Source of the DNA: Halobaculum roseum
GTDB taxonomy: Archaea > Halobacteriota > Halobacteria > Halobacteriales > Haloferacaceae
Direction of reading: 5' to 3'
NCBI RefSeq assembly: GCF_019880245.1
Contig: NZ_CP082286.1
Span: 186,001-250,000 of the forward strand
DNA: 64,000 nt
Shown here: piece after piece, positions 42,373 through 51,927 of the stretch
Layout: every line of letters begins with the position of its first letter
Numbering within the stretch: the first letter of the stretch is position 1
Notes under the pieces: model-generated
What the model saw: only the letters and a program-made list of their open reading frames with translations
Database searches by the model: none
Told to the model about the DNA's origin: nothing
Position numbers and translations under genes: made by a program

Positions 42373-44241
42373 TTACTCCAGCACGACGAGCACGTCGCCC
42401 ATGTCGACGGAGTCGCCCTCGCCGACCAGCACCCGGCTCACGACGCCGCCCTTGTCGGCGACCACGTCGTTCTCCATCTTCATCGCCTCCAGCACGCACA
42501 CCACGTCGCCGGCGGCGACCTCGTCGCCCTCGCTCACGTCGACCGAGAGGATGGTGCCCTGCATCTCGGCGGCGATGGCCTCGCCGTCGCCCTCGACGAC
42601 GACCTCGTCGCCGCCGTCGTCCTCCTCGGCCACGTCGGGGCGCTCCATCCGGCCGGAGCCCGCACTGCCGCCGTTGGGCGTCGGGATCGCGGGTGCGCCG
42701 CGCTCCTCGAGACTTACCTCGAAGCGCTTGCCGTTCACCTCGACGGTGAACTCGCGTTCGGTCGACTCCTCCTCGTCGGCATCAGATCCGCCCAGGTCCG
42801 CGTCGCCGGTGCCCCACCGCTCCTGGGCCTCGGCGAACTTCGAGCGGTCGGCCTCCTCGTCGAGGTACTTCGTCGTGTGCTTGCCGGCGACGAACGCCTC
42901 GTCGGTGAGCATCAGCCGGTGGAACGGGACGATCGTGACGACGCCCTCGATGTCGTACTCGGCGAGCGCGCGCCGCGACCGGGCGATGCACTCCTCGCGG
43001 TCGCTCCCGTGGACGATCAGCTTCGCGATCATCGAGTCGTAGTCGGTCACCAGGTCGTCGCCCTGCCGGAGCGCGTCGTCGAGGCGGACGCCGATGCCGC
43101 CCGGCGGGTCGTACGTCTCCAGGCTGCCCTGGTTGGCCGGCGCGAAGTCGTTGGCGGCGTTCTCCGCGTTGATGCGGAACTCGATCGCATGGCCCTCCAG
43201 TTCAACGTCGTCCTGCGCGAACCCGATCTCCTCGCCCATCGCGACCCGGAGCTGCTCTTTCACGATGTCGATGCCCGTCAGCTCCTCGGTGACGGTGTGC
43301 TCGACCTGGATCCGGGTGTTCACCTCGAGGAAGTAGAAGTTCGTGTCGGGGCCGAGCAGCTCGCCGTCCTCGCGGTCGATGTCCTCCTCGACGAGGAACT
43401 CGACGGTACCGGCGTTCGTGTAGTCGGCCGCGCGGACGCCGCGGCGGGCGGCCTCGCCGATCTGCTCGCGCAGCTCGTCCGACAGCGCCGGCGACGGTCC
43501 CTCCTCGATGACCTTCTGGTGGCGCCGCTGGAGCGAGCAGTCGCGCTCGCCGAGGTGGCGGACGTTGCCGTGGTGGTCGGCGACGATCTGCACCTCGATG
43601 TGGCGGGGGTTCTCCAGGTAGCGCTCCAGATAGACGGAGTCGTTGGAGAAGTACGCCTCGCCCTCGCGCTTGGCGGATTCGAGCTGGTCGGCGGCCTCGT
43701 CCTCGCCCTCGACGACCTTCATCCCGCGTCCGCCGCCCCCGCCCTCCGCCTTGATCGCGACGGGGTAGCCGTGCTCGTCGCCGAAGTCGGTGACCTCCTG
43801 CGGGTCGTCGACGGGGTCGGTCGTCCCGGGGACGATCGGCACGTCGGCCTCGTTCATGATCGTCCGGGCCTTCGTCTTCTCGCCGAGCGATTCCATCGCC
43901 TCGGCGTCCGGGCCGACCCACGTGATGCCCTCGGCATCGCCGACCTTCGCGGCGAAGTCGGCGTTCTCCGCGAGGAAGCCGTAGCCGGGGTGGATCGCGT
44001 CCGCGCCTGCCTTGCGCGCGGCCTCGACGATCGCGTCCTGGTCGAGGTAGGAGTCGGCCGCGCGGGCGGGACCGACGTTGTACGCCTCGTCGGCGTAGCG
44101 GACGTGACCGCCGTGTTTGTCCGCCTCGGAGTACACCGCGACCGTGTCGATGCCGAGCTCCTCGCAGGCGCGCATCACGCGAACCGCGATCTCCCCGCGG
44201 TTGGCGACGAGCACCTTGTCGAACGCCTGGGTTTCGGTCAT
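42373..44241 (-). CDS. pccA: Propionyl/acetyl-CoA carboxylase, biotin carboxylase plus biotin carrier
   Basis: A 622-residue subunit fusing biotin carboxylase (residues 1-450) and BCCP (about 540-622). The ATP-grasp loop [16 protein letters not shown] near residue 163 is intact, and biotin is carried by Lys in [17 protein letters not shown] near residue 583. In haloarchaea this enzyme carboxylates propionyl-CoA (and acetyl-CoA) for the methylmalonyl-CoA and related routes. Its partners PccB and PccX lie 2.6-6.2 kb away on the same strand, separated by a P450 and a regulator, so the usual B-X-A operon is broken. An acidic linker precedes BCCP. Confidence 0.93.
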   Translation of the reverse strand: MTETQAFDKVLVANRGEIAVRVMRACEELGIDTVAVYSEADKHGGHVRYADEAYNVGPARAADSYLDQDAIVEAARKAGADAIHPGYGFLAENADFAAKVGDAEGITWVGPDAEAMESLGEKTKARTIMNEADVPIVPGTTDPVDDPQEVTDFGDEHGYPVAIKAEGGGGGRGMKVVEGEDEAADQLESAKREGEAYFSNDSVYLERYLENPRHIEVQIVADHHGNVRHLGERDCSLQRRHQKVIEEGPSPALSDELREQIGEAARRGVRAADYTNAGTVEFLVEEDIDREDGELLGPDTNFYFLEVNTRIQVEHTVTEELTGIDIVKEQLRVAMGEEIGFAQDDVELEGHAIEFRINAENAANDFAPANQGSLETYDPPGGIGVRLDDALRQGDDLVTDYDSMIAKLIVHGSDREECIARSRRALAEYDIEGVVTIVPFHRLMLTDEAFVAGKHTTKYLDEEADRSKFAEAQERWGTGDADLGGSDADEEESTEREFTVEVNGKRFEVSLEERGAPAIPTPNGGSAGSGRMERPDVAEEDDGGDEVVVEGDGEAIAAEMQGTILSVDVSEGDEVAAGDVVCVLEAMKMENDVVADKGGVVSRVLVGEGDSVDMGDVLVVLE

Positions 44242-44371
44242 TCTTGCGAGGTGCTTCCGCAGGCCGTCTACTCAAACCGTCGGTTCGGGATCGTCCACCG
44301 TGGCCGCCGGACCGGTTGACCGGAGGAACGAGTTTTGCGGACCCGAGTAAACCCTCCGAGCTCCGGGGCAT

Positions 44372-45034
44372 TCACTCCGCCCCGAGCGCGTCGGCGACGA
44401 GGGCGCGTTCGGCCTTCCGGAGGTGTGCGGACGCGGTCGCGCGGGCGCAGTCGAGTTCGTCCGCGACCGCATCGAGGTCCGTCTCGCGCGGGACCTCGTA
44501 GTAGCCGGCGTCGAAGGCGACCGCGAGCGCCTCGCGCTGGCGGGCGGTGAGACGGGCCGCGGGTGAGCCGAGTCGATGGTCGAGGTCGCCGACGTGGTGG
44601 ACCGTCGCCGAAAGCCCCTCGGGAAGGTCACGAAACGCCGACCGAAGCGCCCCCGCCTCGCCGACGACCCGTAGACGCATCCTCCCCTCGGCGTCGTACA
44701 GGACGGGGAACGTCACCACGAGGCCGCGCTCGGCGAAGGCGGCGCGCCACGCGGCGTCCTCGGGGCGCGTCTCCTGCACCACGAACGAGTGAAACCGGTC
44801 CTCGTCCACCGGCGAGAGCTGGAACTCGGGGACCGAGTCGACGCCGGCGATAGCCTCGCGGTAGCGGTCGAGGTCGCCCTCGACGAGGAACAGCGCGTAC
44901 TCGATGTCCCGTCTCGGGACGGCCTGCCACGCGAGCAGTTCCTCCCGGCGGACGGCGTCCGTTTCGGCGATGAACGCCTGCATCGGGTGGCGGGTCGACG
45001 CCGGCTGGTCGATCGTCGCGTCGAGGTAGCGCAT
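44372..45034 (-). CDS. HTH_10 regulator divergent from the P450
   Basis: A 220-residue protein with a C-terminal HTH_10 domain (about 165-215, LTARQREALAVAFDAGYYEV then DCARATASAHLRKAERALV) and an N-terminal sensor region of the Bat type (HPMQAFIAETDAVRREELLA, FVVQETRPEDAAWR). It is divergent from the P450 gene and shares a palindromic TATA with it, which suggests it regulates the P450 or itself. ATG 45034. Confidence 0.85.
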   Translation of the reverse strand: MRYLDATIDQPASTRHPMQAFIAETDAVRREELLAWQAVPRRDIEYALFLVEGDLDRYREAIAGVDSVPEFQLSPVDEDRFHSFVVQETRPEDAAWRAAFAERGLVVTFPVLYDAEGRMRLRVVGEAGALRSAFRDLPEGLSATVHHVGDLDHRLGSPAARLTARQREALAVAFDAGYYEVPRETDLDAVADELDCARATASAHLRKAERALVADALGAE

Positions 45035-45066
45035 CCGTCCGATCGTCGGGATCCGTCCGCAATGAA

Positions 45067-45072
45067 TTATAA
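45067..45072. promoter_or_regulatory. Palindromic TATA shared by divergent genes
   Basis: TTATAA is self-complementary and can act as a TATA box in both directions. It is about 33 nt from the HTH_10 start (45034, minus) and about 58 nt from the P450 start (45128, plus), so it may serve both. Confidence 0.45.
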
Positions 45073-45127
45073 CTACACGACGTGCTTCGCGCGAACGTCA
45101 AACTCGCCACGTCGGCAACACACGGGT

Positions 45128-46588
45128 ATGAACGGTTCGACCGCCCCCGAGGGCGCCGCGTCGGACGAGCAGTCGCACGGCCACGCGCGACGGGGCCACG
45201 ATCCGGACGCGGCGATCGCGGACCGTCGCACCGAGGGTCCCGCAGCGGCGGGGTCGGACCCCGAGCGTGCGCCGCTGCCGCCCGGCCCCGACGGCGTCCC
45301 GGTGCTCGGGACGCTGCCGCGGTTCGTGCGGGACCCGTTCGCGTTCTACGACCGCCTGTTCGCGTACGGCGACGTGGTGTCGTACGACTTCGGCCTGTGG
45401 AACAACGTCACGCTGTTTCACCCGGACGATGTGCAGCGGGTTCTCGTCGACGACGCCGACCGCTTCCGGAAGTCGCACGTCCAGCGACGCTCCGGGGTCG
45501 ACTTCCTGGAGAACGGCCTGCTGTTGACCGAGGGCGAGGAGTGGCGCGAGCAGCGGACGCAGCTCCAACCCCTGTTCTACCGGGAGAGGATCGAGACGTT
45601 CGCGGGTGCGATGGTGGAGGAGGCCCGGGAACTGGTCGACTCGTGGGACGACGGCGAGGTGGTCGACCTGGTCGACGCCTACTCGACGCTGGCGATGCGC
45701 GTGCTCGGCCGGACGCTGTTCGGCGTCGACGTCCACGACGGCGACGGGTACGAGGTGATCCGGAGGGCCGCGACGAGCGTACAGGAGCGCGCGGACGCGG
45801 GGTCGGTCACGGCGTTCCTCCCCGACTGGGTTCCGACGCCGGCGAACCGCCGGTTCGCGCGCGACACCGACGCCTTCCGCGAGTACGTCGACGGGCTGGT
45901 CCGCGAGCGTCGCGGGAGCGATCCCGCCGACGCCGACGACCTGTTGACCCTGCTGGTCGGCCTCGGCGAGGGCGACGCCCTCTCGGACGAGGCGGTGCGC
46001 GACCAACTGATGACGTTCCTGTTCGCGGGCCACGAGACCACGTCGCTCGCGCTCTCGTACGCCACCCACGCGCTCGCTCGCCGTCCGGATATCGTCGACG
46101 ACCTCCGCGCCGAGGCGGCCGCCGCGGGCGACCTCGACGCTGCGGCGGTACGGTCGCTCGACCTGACCGACCGCGTCGTCTCGGAGACGCTCCGGATGTA
46201 CCCGCCCGCGTACGTCCTGTTCCGCGAGCCGACCGAGGACGTGGTCGTCGGCGGCTACCGGATACCGGCGGGAACGAACATTTCGCTCCCGATCTGGCGG
46301 CTCCACACTGACCCGCGCTGGTGGGACGACCCCGAGTCGTTCGACCCCTCGCGCTGGCTCGACGAGGACCCCGACCGGCCGGAGCACGCGTACCTCCCGT
46401 TCGGCGCCGGGCCGCGCCACTGTATCGGGATGCGGTTCGCGTCGCTGGAACTTCGAGCGACGCTCGCGACCGTGTTCCGGGAGGTCGCGTTCGACCCCGT
46501 GCCGGCCGACGCCGCCGAGCCGTCCTTCGAGGCGGCGGCGACGCTCCAGCCGAGAGAGCCGCTCCGCGTTCGCGTCTCGAAGCGGTAG
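45128..46588 (+). CDS. Cytochrome P450
   Basis: A 486-residue heme-thiolate monooxygenase. The I-helix LMTFLFAGHETTSLALSYA near residue 297 keeps the Thr for O2 activation, the ExxR motif is ETLRM near residue 354, and the heme-binding loop is FGAGPRHCIGMRFASLEL near residue 425 with the ligand Cys. The first 50 residues are an acidic, disordered extension. The pattern of the heme loop and GTNISLPIWRLHTDPRWW is CYP102/CYP4-like. The substrate is unknown; nothing identifies a redox partner here. It sits inside the propionyl-CoA carboxylase locus. Confidence 0.92.
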   Translation: MNGSTAPEGAASDEQSHGHARRGHDPDAAIADRRTEGPAAAGSDPERAPLPPGPDGVPVLGTLPRFVRDPFAFYDRLFAYGDVVSYDFGLWNNVTLFHPDDVQRVLVDDADRFRKSHVQRRSGVDFLENGLLLTEGEEWREQRTQLQPLFYRERIETFAGAMVEEARELVDSWDDGEVVDLVDAYSTLAMRVLGRTLFGVDVHDGDGYEVIRRAATSVQERADAGSVTAFLPDWVPTPANRRFARDTDAFREYVDGLVRERRGSDPADADDLLTLLVGLGEGDALSDEAVRDQLMTFLFAGHETTSLALSYATHALARRPDIVDDLRAEAAAAGDLDAAAVRSLDLTDRVVSETLRMYPPAYVLFREPTEDVVVGGYRIPAGTNISLPIWRLHTDPRWWDDPESFDPSRWLDEDPDRPEHAYLPFGAGPRHCIGMRFASLELRATLATVFREVAFDPVPADAAEPSFEAAATLQPREPLRVRVSKR

Positions 46589-46617
46589 GGGGCGCCTCCG
46601 CGGCGGGCCCCGTCCGT

Positions 46618-46896
46618 TCAGAACCGATCCGTCCGGCCGCTCGCGGTCCACGCGTCCGTGGGGGCGCCGCGAGGGACGCGCGCGCCTCGACCGCCCAGGG
46701 ATTCGAGGCGTCCCGCGAACGCCCAGCGCTTGCCGTCCCACGTCTCCTCGCCGCCGTCCTCGGCGGCCGCGGCGGCGGCCGCCTCCGAGTCGCGGACGTG
46801 CGCGCCGACGGCCGCGAGGATCGCGGCGGCCTCCTCGTCGTCGGCGTCGTCCGGGAGCGTCAGCCGCTCGGCGACCGGGGGGTCGTCGTCGGCCAT
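46618..46896 (-). CDS. pccX: Small third subunit of propionyl-CoA carboxylase (PccX-like)
   Basis: A 92-residue acidic protein starting [20 protein letters not shown], with a conserved-looking C-terminal part [19 protein letters not shown]. Its start lies 1 nt after the pccB stop, so it is co-expressed. Haloferax mediterranei has a small PccX encoded between pccB and pccA that is required for activity; size and position fit, and the W-K-R-W segment resembles the actinobacterial carboxylase epsilon subunit. Assignment from context and size rather than strong sequence identity. Confidence 0.78.
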   Translation of the reverse strand: MADDDPPVAERLTLPDDADDEEAAAILAAVGAHVRDSEAAAAAAAEDGGEETWDGKRWAFAGRLESLGGRGARVPRGAPTDAWTASGRTDRF

Positions 46897-46897
46897 C

Positions 46898-48448
46898 TCA
46901 GATCGGGATGTTGCCGTGCTTCTTGTCGGGGAGCGACTCGCGCTTCGACAGCAGCATCTCCAGGTCGTCGATCAGGCGCGGACGCGTCTCCGTCGGTTCG
47001 AGCACGTCGTCGAGGAAGCCCTTGTCCGCGGCGGTGTAGGGGTTGGCGAACTCCTCGCGGTACTCGTCGATCAGCTCCTGGCGCTTCTGTTCGGGGTCGT
47101 CGGCGTCCGCGAGTTCGTCGTCGTAGAGGATGTTCACCGCACCCTGCGGGCCCATCACCGCGATCTCCGCGGTCGGCCACGCGTAGTTCACGTCGCCGCC
47201 GATGTGCTTGGAGGCCATCACGTCGTAGGCGCCGCCGTAGGCCTTGCGCGTGATCACCGTCAGGAGCGGGACCGTCGCCTCGGAGTAGGCGTACAGCAGC
47301 TTCGCGCCGTGCCGGATGATCCCGTTGTGTTCCTGGTCGGTGCCGGGCATGAACCCGGGAACGTCGACGAACGTCAGGATCGGGACGTTGAACGCGTCAC
47401 AGAAGCGGACGAACCGCGCGCCCTTCTCGCTGGCCTCGATGTCGAGGGTGCCGGCGTTGACCCGCGGCTGGTTCGCGACGACGCCGATCGAGTGGCCGTC
47501 GAGCCGGGCGAAGCCGGTGAGGATGTTCTTCGCGAAGTCGGCGTGCGTCTCGAAGAACGAGCCCTCGTCGACGACGCGGTCGACGACGTTCGTGATGTCG
47601 TAGGGCTTGCGCGGCTGGTCGGGGACGATCTCGGTCAGCTCCTCGTCGCGCCGGTCGGGGTCGTCCCACGGCTCGACGCGCGGGGGGTCCTCGACGTTGT
47701 TCTGCGGGAGGTACGACAGCAGCCGGCGCATGTCGTCGAGCGCCTCCTCCTCGGAGTCCTCGGCGAAGTGCGCGACTCCGGAGGTGCTGGCGTGGGTCTG
47801 TGCGCCGCCGAGCTCCTCGAAGCTCACCTCCTCGCCCGTGACGGTCTTGATGACCTCCGGGCCGGTGATGAACATGTGGCTGGACTCCTTCACCATGAAG
47901 GTGAAGTCCGTGATCGCGGGGGAGTACACCGCGCCGCCGGCGCACGGGCCCATGATGCCCGAGAGCTGCGGGATGACGCCCGAGGCCTCGGTGTTGCGCC
48001 GGAAGATCTCAGCGTAGCCCGCGAGCGAGCCGACGCCCTCCTGGATCCGCGCGCCCGCGGAGTCGTTGAGGCCGATGACTGGCGCGCCCACGTCCATCGC
48101 CTTGTCCATGACCTTACACACCTTCTCGGCGAACACCTCGCCAAGCGAGCCGCCGAAGACGGTGAAGTCGTGCGCGAACACGAACGTCTTGCGTCCGTTC
48201 ACCTCGCCGTAGCCGGTGACGACGCCGTCGCCCGGGATCTGCTTTTCCTCCATCCCGAACGAGTGCGTGTCGTGGGTGCGGAACTGGTCGAACTCGTGGA
48301 AGGTGTCGTCGTCGAGGAAGTAGTCGATGCGCTCGCGCGCGGTCATCTTCCCCTTCTCGTGTTGGCGCTCGATGCGGTCCTCGCCGCCGCCCTTCTCGGC
48401 TGCCGCGCGCTTCTCGCGAAGCTCGTCGATGCGGTCCTCCATCGTCAC
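46898..48448 (-). CDS. pccB: Propionyl/acetyl-CoA carboxylase, carboxyltransferase beta subunit
   Basis: A 516-residue carboxyltransferase. N-terminal [19 protein letters not shown], the acyl-CoA domain with [36 protein letters not shown] near residue 170 and the C-terminal [20 protein letters not shown] match. The start is the GTG at 48448 because a good Shine-Dalgarno, GAGGTGA (48455-48461), lies 6 nt upstream; an ATG two codons later would be too far. It is followed by pccX. A CCCTTAGGGG sequence upstream (48506-48515) may be promoter or operator. Confidence 0.95.
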   Translation of the reverse strand: MTMEDRIDELREKRAAAEKGGGEDRIERQHEKGKMTARERIDYFLDDDTFHEFDQFRTHDTHSFGMEEKQIPGDGVVTGYGEVNGRKTFVFAHDFTVFGGSLGEVFAEKVCKVMDKAMDVGAPVIGLNDSAGARIQEGVGSLAGYAEIFRRNTEASGVIPQLSGIMGPCAGGAVYSPAITDFTFMVKESSHMFITGPEVIKTVTGEEVSFEELGGAQTHASTSGVAHFAEDSEEEALDDMRRLLSYLPQNNVEDPPRVEPWDDPDRRDEELTEIVPDQPRKPYDITNVVDRVVDEGSFFETHADFAKNILTGFARLDGHSIGVVANQPRVNAGTLDIEASEKGARFVRFCDAFNVPILTFVDVPGFMPGTDQEHNGIIRHGAKLLYAYSEATVPLLTVITRKAYGGAYDVMASKHIGGDVNYAWPTAEIAVMGPQGAVNILYDDELADADDPEQKRQELIDEYREEFANPYTAADKGFLDDVLEPTETRPRLIDDLEMLLSKRESLPDKKHGNIPI

Positions 48449-48454
48449 GGTCGG

Positions 48455-48461
48455 TCACCTC
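48455..48461 (-). promoter_or_regulatory. Shine-Dalgarno sequence deciding the pccB GTG start
   Basis: GAGGTGA on the minus strand complements the 3' end of 16S rRNA over seven bases, with a 6-nt spacer to GTG 48448. The alternative ATG at 48442 would have a 12-nt spacer. Confidence 0.6.
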
Positions 48462-48527
48462 GGGTCGCAGCGGTCATTCGTTGCGTGGTGGGTGCGGCGA
48501 GGCGGCCCTTAGGGGTTCCGTAACAGG

Positions 48528-49526
48528 CTACGTTCCCCCGGGGTCGCCAGCGCCGGCGGCCCCGTCGAGCACCGCCGCGATCCGCTCCCACGTGATCTCG
48601 ACGCGTGCGCCGACCTCGCCGGCGGCGACCGCGCCGCAGGCGTTCGCGACAGCCAGCGCCCGCTCGAAGCCCCCCCCGCCGAGCCGCGCCGCGAGAAAGC
48701 CCGCGGCGAAGGCGTCGCCGGCGCCGGTCGTGTCGACCACGTCCGCGTCGAAGCCGTCGTGCGTGTAGGTTCGCTCGGCCGCGCGGTCGTGAACCTCCGA
48801 TCCGTCGCCGCCGTGGGTGACGACAAGCGTCGCGTCCGCCCTGAGCGCGCCGTAGCCGGTCGCGCCGTCCCCGTCCTCGTCGAGCAGGGCCGCGGCCTCC
48901 CGGCGGTTGCAGAACACCAGATCCGCCAGCGAGAGGGCCTCCGTGAAGTCGCGCTCGGCGAACTGGCGGCCGGGAGCGACGCTCACGGTCGCGCCGACCT
49001 CGCGCGCGCGCTCGGCCAACGCGGCCGCGACCGCCGGCGGCTGGTTCGTCAGGTGCAGGTGGTCGGTGTCCGCGGTCAGCGCGGCGGGCGGGAGGTCCTC
49101 GGCGGCGAACGCCTCGTTGGCCCCCTCGTTCGACAGCACCATCACCTCGCCGTCGGCGTCGACGATCAGGTACTTCACCGCCGTCTCGCCGTCGGCCTCG
49201 ACGAGGTGCGTTCGCACGCCCGCCCGCGACAGCTCCCGTCCGGCGAACGACCCCGACTCGTCGTCGCCGACGGAGCCGAACAGCGCGGCCTCGCAGTCGA
49301 GCCCCGCGAGCACGGCCGCGACGTTGGCCGCGCTGCCGCCGCCGGCCTGGTGGCGCCGCCGGATCTTCACCTCGCCGTCCGGCGCGGGGAGCCGGTCGAC
49401 GATCAGCGTCACGTCCCAGTTGACGTGGCCGACGCACAGCACGCTCGGGCCCCCGGAAGACGGCGCGTCGCCGCCGGTTCGGTCGCCCCCGCCGCGACCG
49501 CTTCGTCGGCCGTCCTCGCCGCTCAT
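48528..49526 (-). CDS. PfkB-family sugar kinase, likely ribose-1-phosphate kinase
   Basis: A 332-residue ribokinase/PfkB-fold kinase. Signature 1 region GGGSAANVAAVLAGLDCEAA near residue 60 and signature 2 DTTGAGDAFAAGFLAARLGG near residue 266 (with the catalytic Asp) are complete. Its start overlaps the stop of ribose-1,5-bisphosphate isomerase (ATGA), so they form an operon. Known: in halophilic archaea a PfkB ribose-1-phosphate kinase and R15P isomerase act in a non-carboxylating pentose bisphosphate pathway for nucleosides. The kinase assignment to R1P is from this context, not from sequence. Confidence 0.85.
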   Translation of the reverse strand: MSGEDGRRSGRGGGDRTGGDAPSSGGPSVLCVGHVNWDVTLIVDRLPAPDGEVKIRRRHQAGGGSAANVAAVLAGLDCEAALFGSVGDDESGSFAGRELSRAGVRTHLVEADGETAVKYLIVDADGEVMVLSNEGANEAFAAEDLPPAALTADTDHLHLTNQPPAVAAALAERAREVGATVSVAPGRQFAERDFTEALSLADLVFCNRREAAALLDEDGDGATGYGALRADATLVVTHGGDGSEVHDRAAERTYTHDGFDADVVDTTGAGDAFAAGFLAARLGGGGFERALAVANACGAVAAGEVGARVEITWERIAAVLDGAAGAGDPGGT

Positions 49527-50524
49527 GCGGTCGGCCCCGTCGCGTCCGCCGTCGTCGCGTCGGGCTCCTCCCAGGGCCGGTCGGCGCTCTCGCCGAACAG
49601 CTCCCGCATCAGCGTGACGATGCTCTCGGGCGGGAACTGCCCCGACTCGGTGACGATGGCGTCGACGTACCGCGGCGGCGTCACGTCGAACGCCGGGTTG
49701 TCGACGGTGATGTCGCCGATCGCCTCGCGCGCGTCCGCCTCGATGACCTCCGCCTCGTCGCGCATCTCGATCTCGACGGTGTGGCCGGTGAGGGTGTCGG
49801 GGTGGAGCTTGATCGTCTGGGCCGCGACCATGATCGGGACGCCCCGCTCGCGGGCGTTGACGGCGAGCCCGGAGGTGCCGATCTTGTTGACGACGCCGCC
49901 GTCGGCGGCGATGGAGTCGGCGCCCACGAGCACGTGATCGGCCTCGTCGAGGTACCGGCGGGCCGCCGAGTCGACGATCAGCGTCACGTCGACGCCCAGA
50001 TCGCGAAGCTGGGTCGCGGTGATGTGGCCCTGGTTGCGCGGGCGCGTCTCCTTGACGATCGCGGAGATGTCCTTGCCCTGCTCGACGGCGTGTTCGACAC
50101 ACGAGAGCGCGTCCGTCGAGTGGCAGTGGGTCATCACCGTGTCGCCGTCGCGGAGGCGGTTGGCGCCCACGCGACCGAGGTCGTTCTGGGCGCGGTCGAG
50201 CCGGTCGGTGAACGCGGTCGTGGCCGCGAGCACCGAATCGTGGAGGGTCTCCACGTCGTCGCCCTCCATCCGGCCGAGCGTGTAGCGCAGCGCGTTCGGC
50301 AGCGACACCGCGGTCGGTCGGGTGTCGTACAGCCGGCGACCGGCGCGGCGCATCGCGCGCTCGAACGCGGCCGGGTCGTCGGTCTCGCTCGCCGTCTCGC
50401 GCGCCTGGGCGGCGACGGCGTCGGCGGCGGCCGCGGCGATCGTCGCGGCGCCGCGGATCTCCATCGTCGCGATGTCGGCTGCGGTGTCGTCGACCGCGTC
50501 CGAGAGCGGGGGGTCGCTGGTCAT
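49523..50524 (-). CDS. Ribose-1,5-bisphosphate isomerase (e2b2/eIF2B-like)
   Basis: A 333-residue protein of the eIF2B/MtnA/R15P-isomerase family. It converts ribose-1,5-bisphosphate to ribulose-1,5-bisphosphate. Active-site candidates: Cys in VMTHCHSTDALSCVEHAVE near residue 134, ETRPRNQGHITATQLRDLG near residue 160, and Asp in VGADSIAADGGVVNKIGTSG near residue 200. ATG 50524 is chosen over the in-frame GTG 2 codons earlier. Upstream genes for the nucleoside phosphorylase step and any RuBisCO or RuBP phosphatase are not in the window. Confidence 0.88.
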   Translation of the reverse strand: MTSDPPLSDAVDDTAADIATMEIRGAATIAAAAADAVAAQARETASETDDPAAFERAMRRAGRRLYDTRPTAVSLPNALRYTLGRMEGDDVETLHDSVLAATTAFTDRLDRAQNDLGRVGANRLRDGDTVMTHCHSTDALSCVEHAVEQGKDISAIVKETRPRNQGHITATQLRDLGVDVTLIVDSAARRYLDEADHVLVGADSIAADGGVVNKIGTSGLAVNARERGVPIMVAAQTIKLHPDTLTGHTVEIEMRDEAEVIEADAREAIGDITVDNPAFDVTPPRYVDAIVTESGQFPPESIVTLMRELFGESADRPWEEPDATTADATGPTA

Positions 50525-50600
50525 GCCCACACCGTTGGCGGCGGTGGGTTATCAGTTGTCGGGTGTCGGTCTTCCCGCTCGCGCTCCACCCCGGGCCGGC

Positions 50601-51338
50601 TCACTCGCCGCCGGAGAGGAACCGTTCGGCCGCTGCGAGGCAGTCGGGCTCGTCCGCGACCGCGGAGAACCCCTCGACCAGCCGCGCGCGCTCGTCGGGG
50701 TCTGCTGAGGCGGCCCGCACGTACCGCTTCACCAGCGCCACCGAGGGCCCGGGCACCGAACACACCGCCTCGGTCAGCTCCGCGACGGCGTCGTCGAGCT
50801 CGGAGTCCTCGACGAGGCGGTTACACAGCCCCCACTCTCGGGCCGTCTCGGCGTCGATGGGCTCGCCGGTGAGCGCGAGTTCGAGCAGTCGCTTGCGGCC
50901 GCACGCCTCGCCGACGCGCGCGACGGCGTAGGGCGGGTACGCGCCGATCGTGGCCTCCGGGAGCGCGAACGCCGCGTCGGCGGTCGCGACCGCCAGATCC
51001 GCCGCGGCGACGACCTCGAAGCCGCCCCCGTACGCCGGCCCGTCGACGGCGGCGATGACGGGCACCTCGACCTGCTCGGGGCCGAACAGCGCGTCGTACA
51101 GCCGCGTCGCCAGCGTCGCCGGGGCGACCTCCTCGCCGAGTCCCGCGACCGAGGCGATGTCGTCGCCGGCGCAGAAGGCGTCGCCGGCGCCGCGGAGCAC
51201 GACGACGCGCGCCTCCTCGGCGCCGCGGTCGAGCGCCTCCCGGAACTCCGCGAGCCCGTCGAGGGTCAGGGCGTTGCGCTTCTCCGGGCGGTCGAACGTC
51301 ACCGTCGCCACCTCGTCGGTCAGGTCGTAGCGGATCAC
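50601..51338 (-). CDS. Enoyl-CoA hydratase/isomerase family protein
   Basis: A 245-residue crotonase-fold enzyme: EVATVTFDRPEKRNALTLDG near residue 8, the oxyanion-hole segments GAGDAFCAGDDIASVAGL near residue 52 and DGPAYGGGFEVVAAADLAVA near residue 97. The catalytic Glu that follows the second hole in hydratases is present in ALPEATIGAYPP. The GTG at 51338 (MIRYDLTDEVA) is the start that aligns with the family; the frame extends to 51410 with arginine-rich sequence. Substrate could be a short- or medium-chain enoyl-CoA. Confidence 0.88.
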   Translation of the reverse strand: MIRYDLTDEVATVTFDRPEKRNALTLDGLAEFREALDRGAEEARVVVLRGAGDAFCAGDDIASVAGLGEEVAPATLATRLYDALFGPEQVEVPVIAAVDGPAYGGGFEVVAAADLAVATADAAFALPEATIGAYPPYAVARVGEACGRKRLLELALTGEPIDAETAREWGLCNRLVEDSELDDAVAELTEAVCSVPGPSVALVKRYVRAASADPDERARLVEGFSAVADEPDCLAAAERFLSGGE

Positions 51339-51456
51339 GCGCCCCTGTTCCGGGCGGGACACGAAAAGCGAGGGGGCGCGTCGCGGGCGTCGAACGGCCG
51401 TGGGGAACAACGGACGGCCGTCGCACGAGGCGGCGACGGACGCGAAGGGCGGTCGC

Positions 51457-51927
51457 TCACTCCGGCAGGAGCGTCGAGACGCGGGCGTTCTCCTTCAGTC
51501 GGAGTCCGACGGTCTCACGGGTCCCTCCGGCGTTATCGAAATCGACGTCGCCGGCGCCGGAGGCCGTCCGACTCACGGTCAGGGGAACCGGCGGGAGCGA
51601 CGCGGTCCGGAGGGTCGGGTGGGTCGCGCCGCGCGCGACGAGTTCCGTCCGAGGCTGGAGCGTGACCGTGTCATCGCCGGACAGCGACTCGTTCAGGGTG
51701 ACGAGGTACGTCCCCGGTTCGAGGTCCCACCAGCCGTAGTCGTCGTCGGGGTCGCGCTTCTCGGGCTCGATCGTCGCGAACGACGCGTCGGCGAGTTCGC
51801 CGCCGCCGAAGTCGACGGCGCCCGGGTCCGCTATCTCGTGGACGCCGGCGAGCGTCAGGTCGATGCCGGGTCCCTCGGTCTGGGTTTCCTCGTGGACGAT
51901 GTCGTCGAGGCGGTCGATCAGTGACAT
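51457..51927 (-). CDS. dUTPase/dCTP-deaminase-fold protein
   Basis: A 156-residue protein of the dUTPase/Dcd superfamily: GPGIDLTLAGVHEIADPGAV near residue 20, WWDLEPGTYLVTLNESLSG near residue 66, and LQPRTELVARGATHPTLRTA near residue 89. The usual Dcd catalytic motif (G-R-S-S-x-x-R-x-G) is not visible, and the C-terminal region is replaced by FDNAGGTRETVGLRLKENAR. It may be inactive or have another substrate. Monocistronic, divergent from nothing. Confidence 0.7.
   Translation of the reverse strand: MSLIDRLDDIVHEETQTEGPGIDLTLAGVHEIADPGAVDFGGGELADASFATIEPEKRDPDDDYGWWDLEPGTYLVTLNESLSGDDTVTLQPRTELVARGATHPTLRTASLPPVPLTVSRTASGAGDVDFDNAGGTRETVGLRLKENARVSTLLPE

Noticed and set aside
48506-48515. 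CCCTTAGGGG upstream of pccB as an operator
   Set aside because: It is symmetric only over three or four bases and is similar to TATA-adjacent GC runs elsewhere; no second site.
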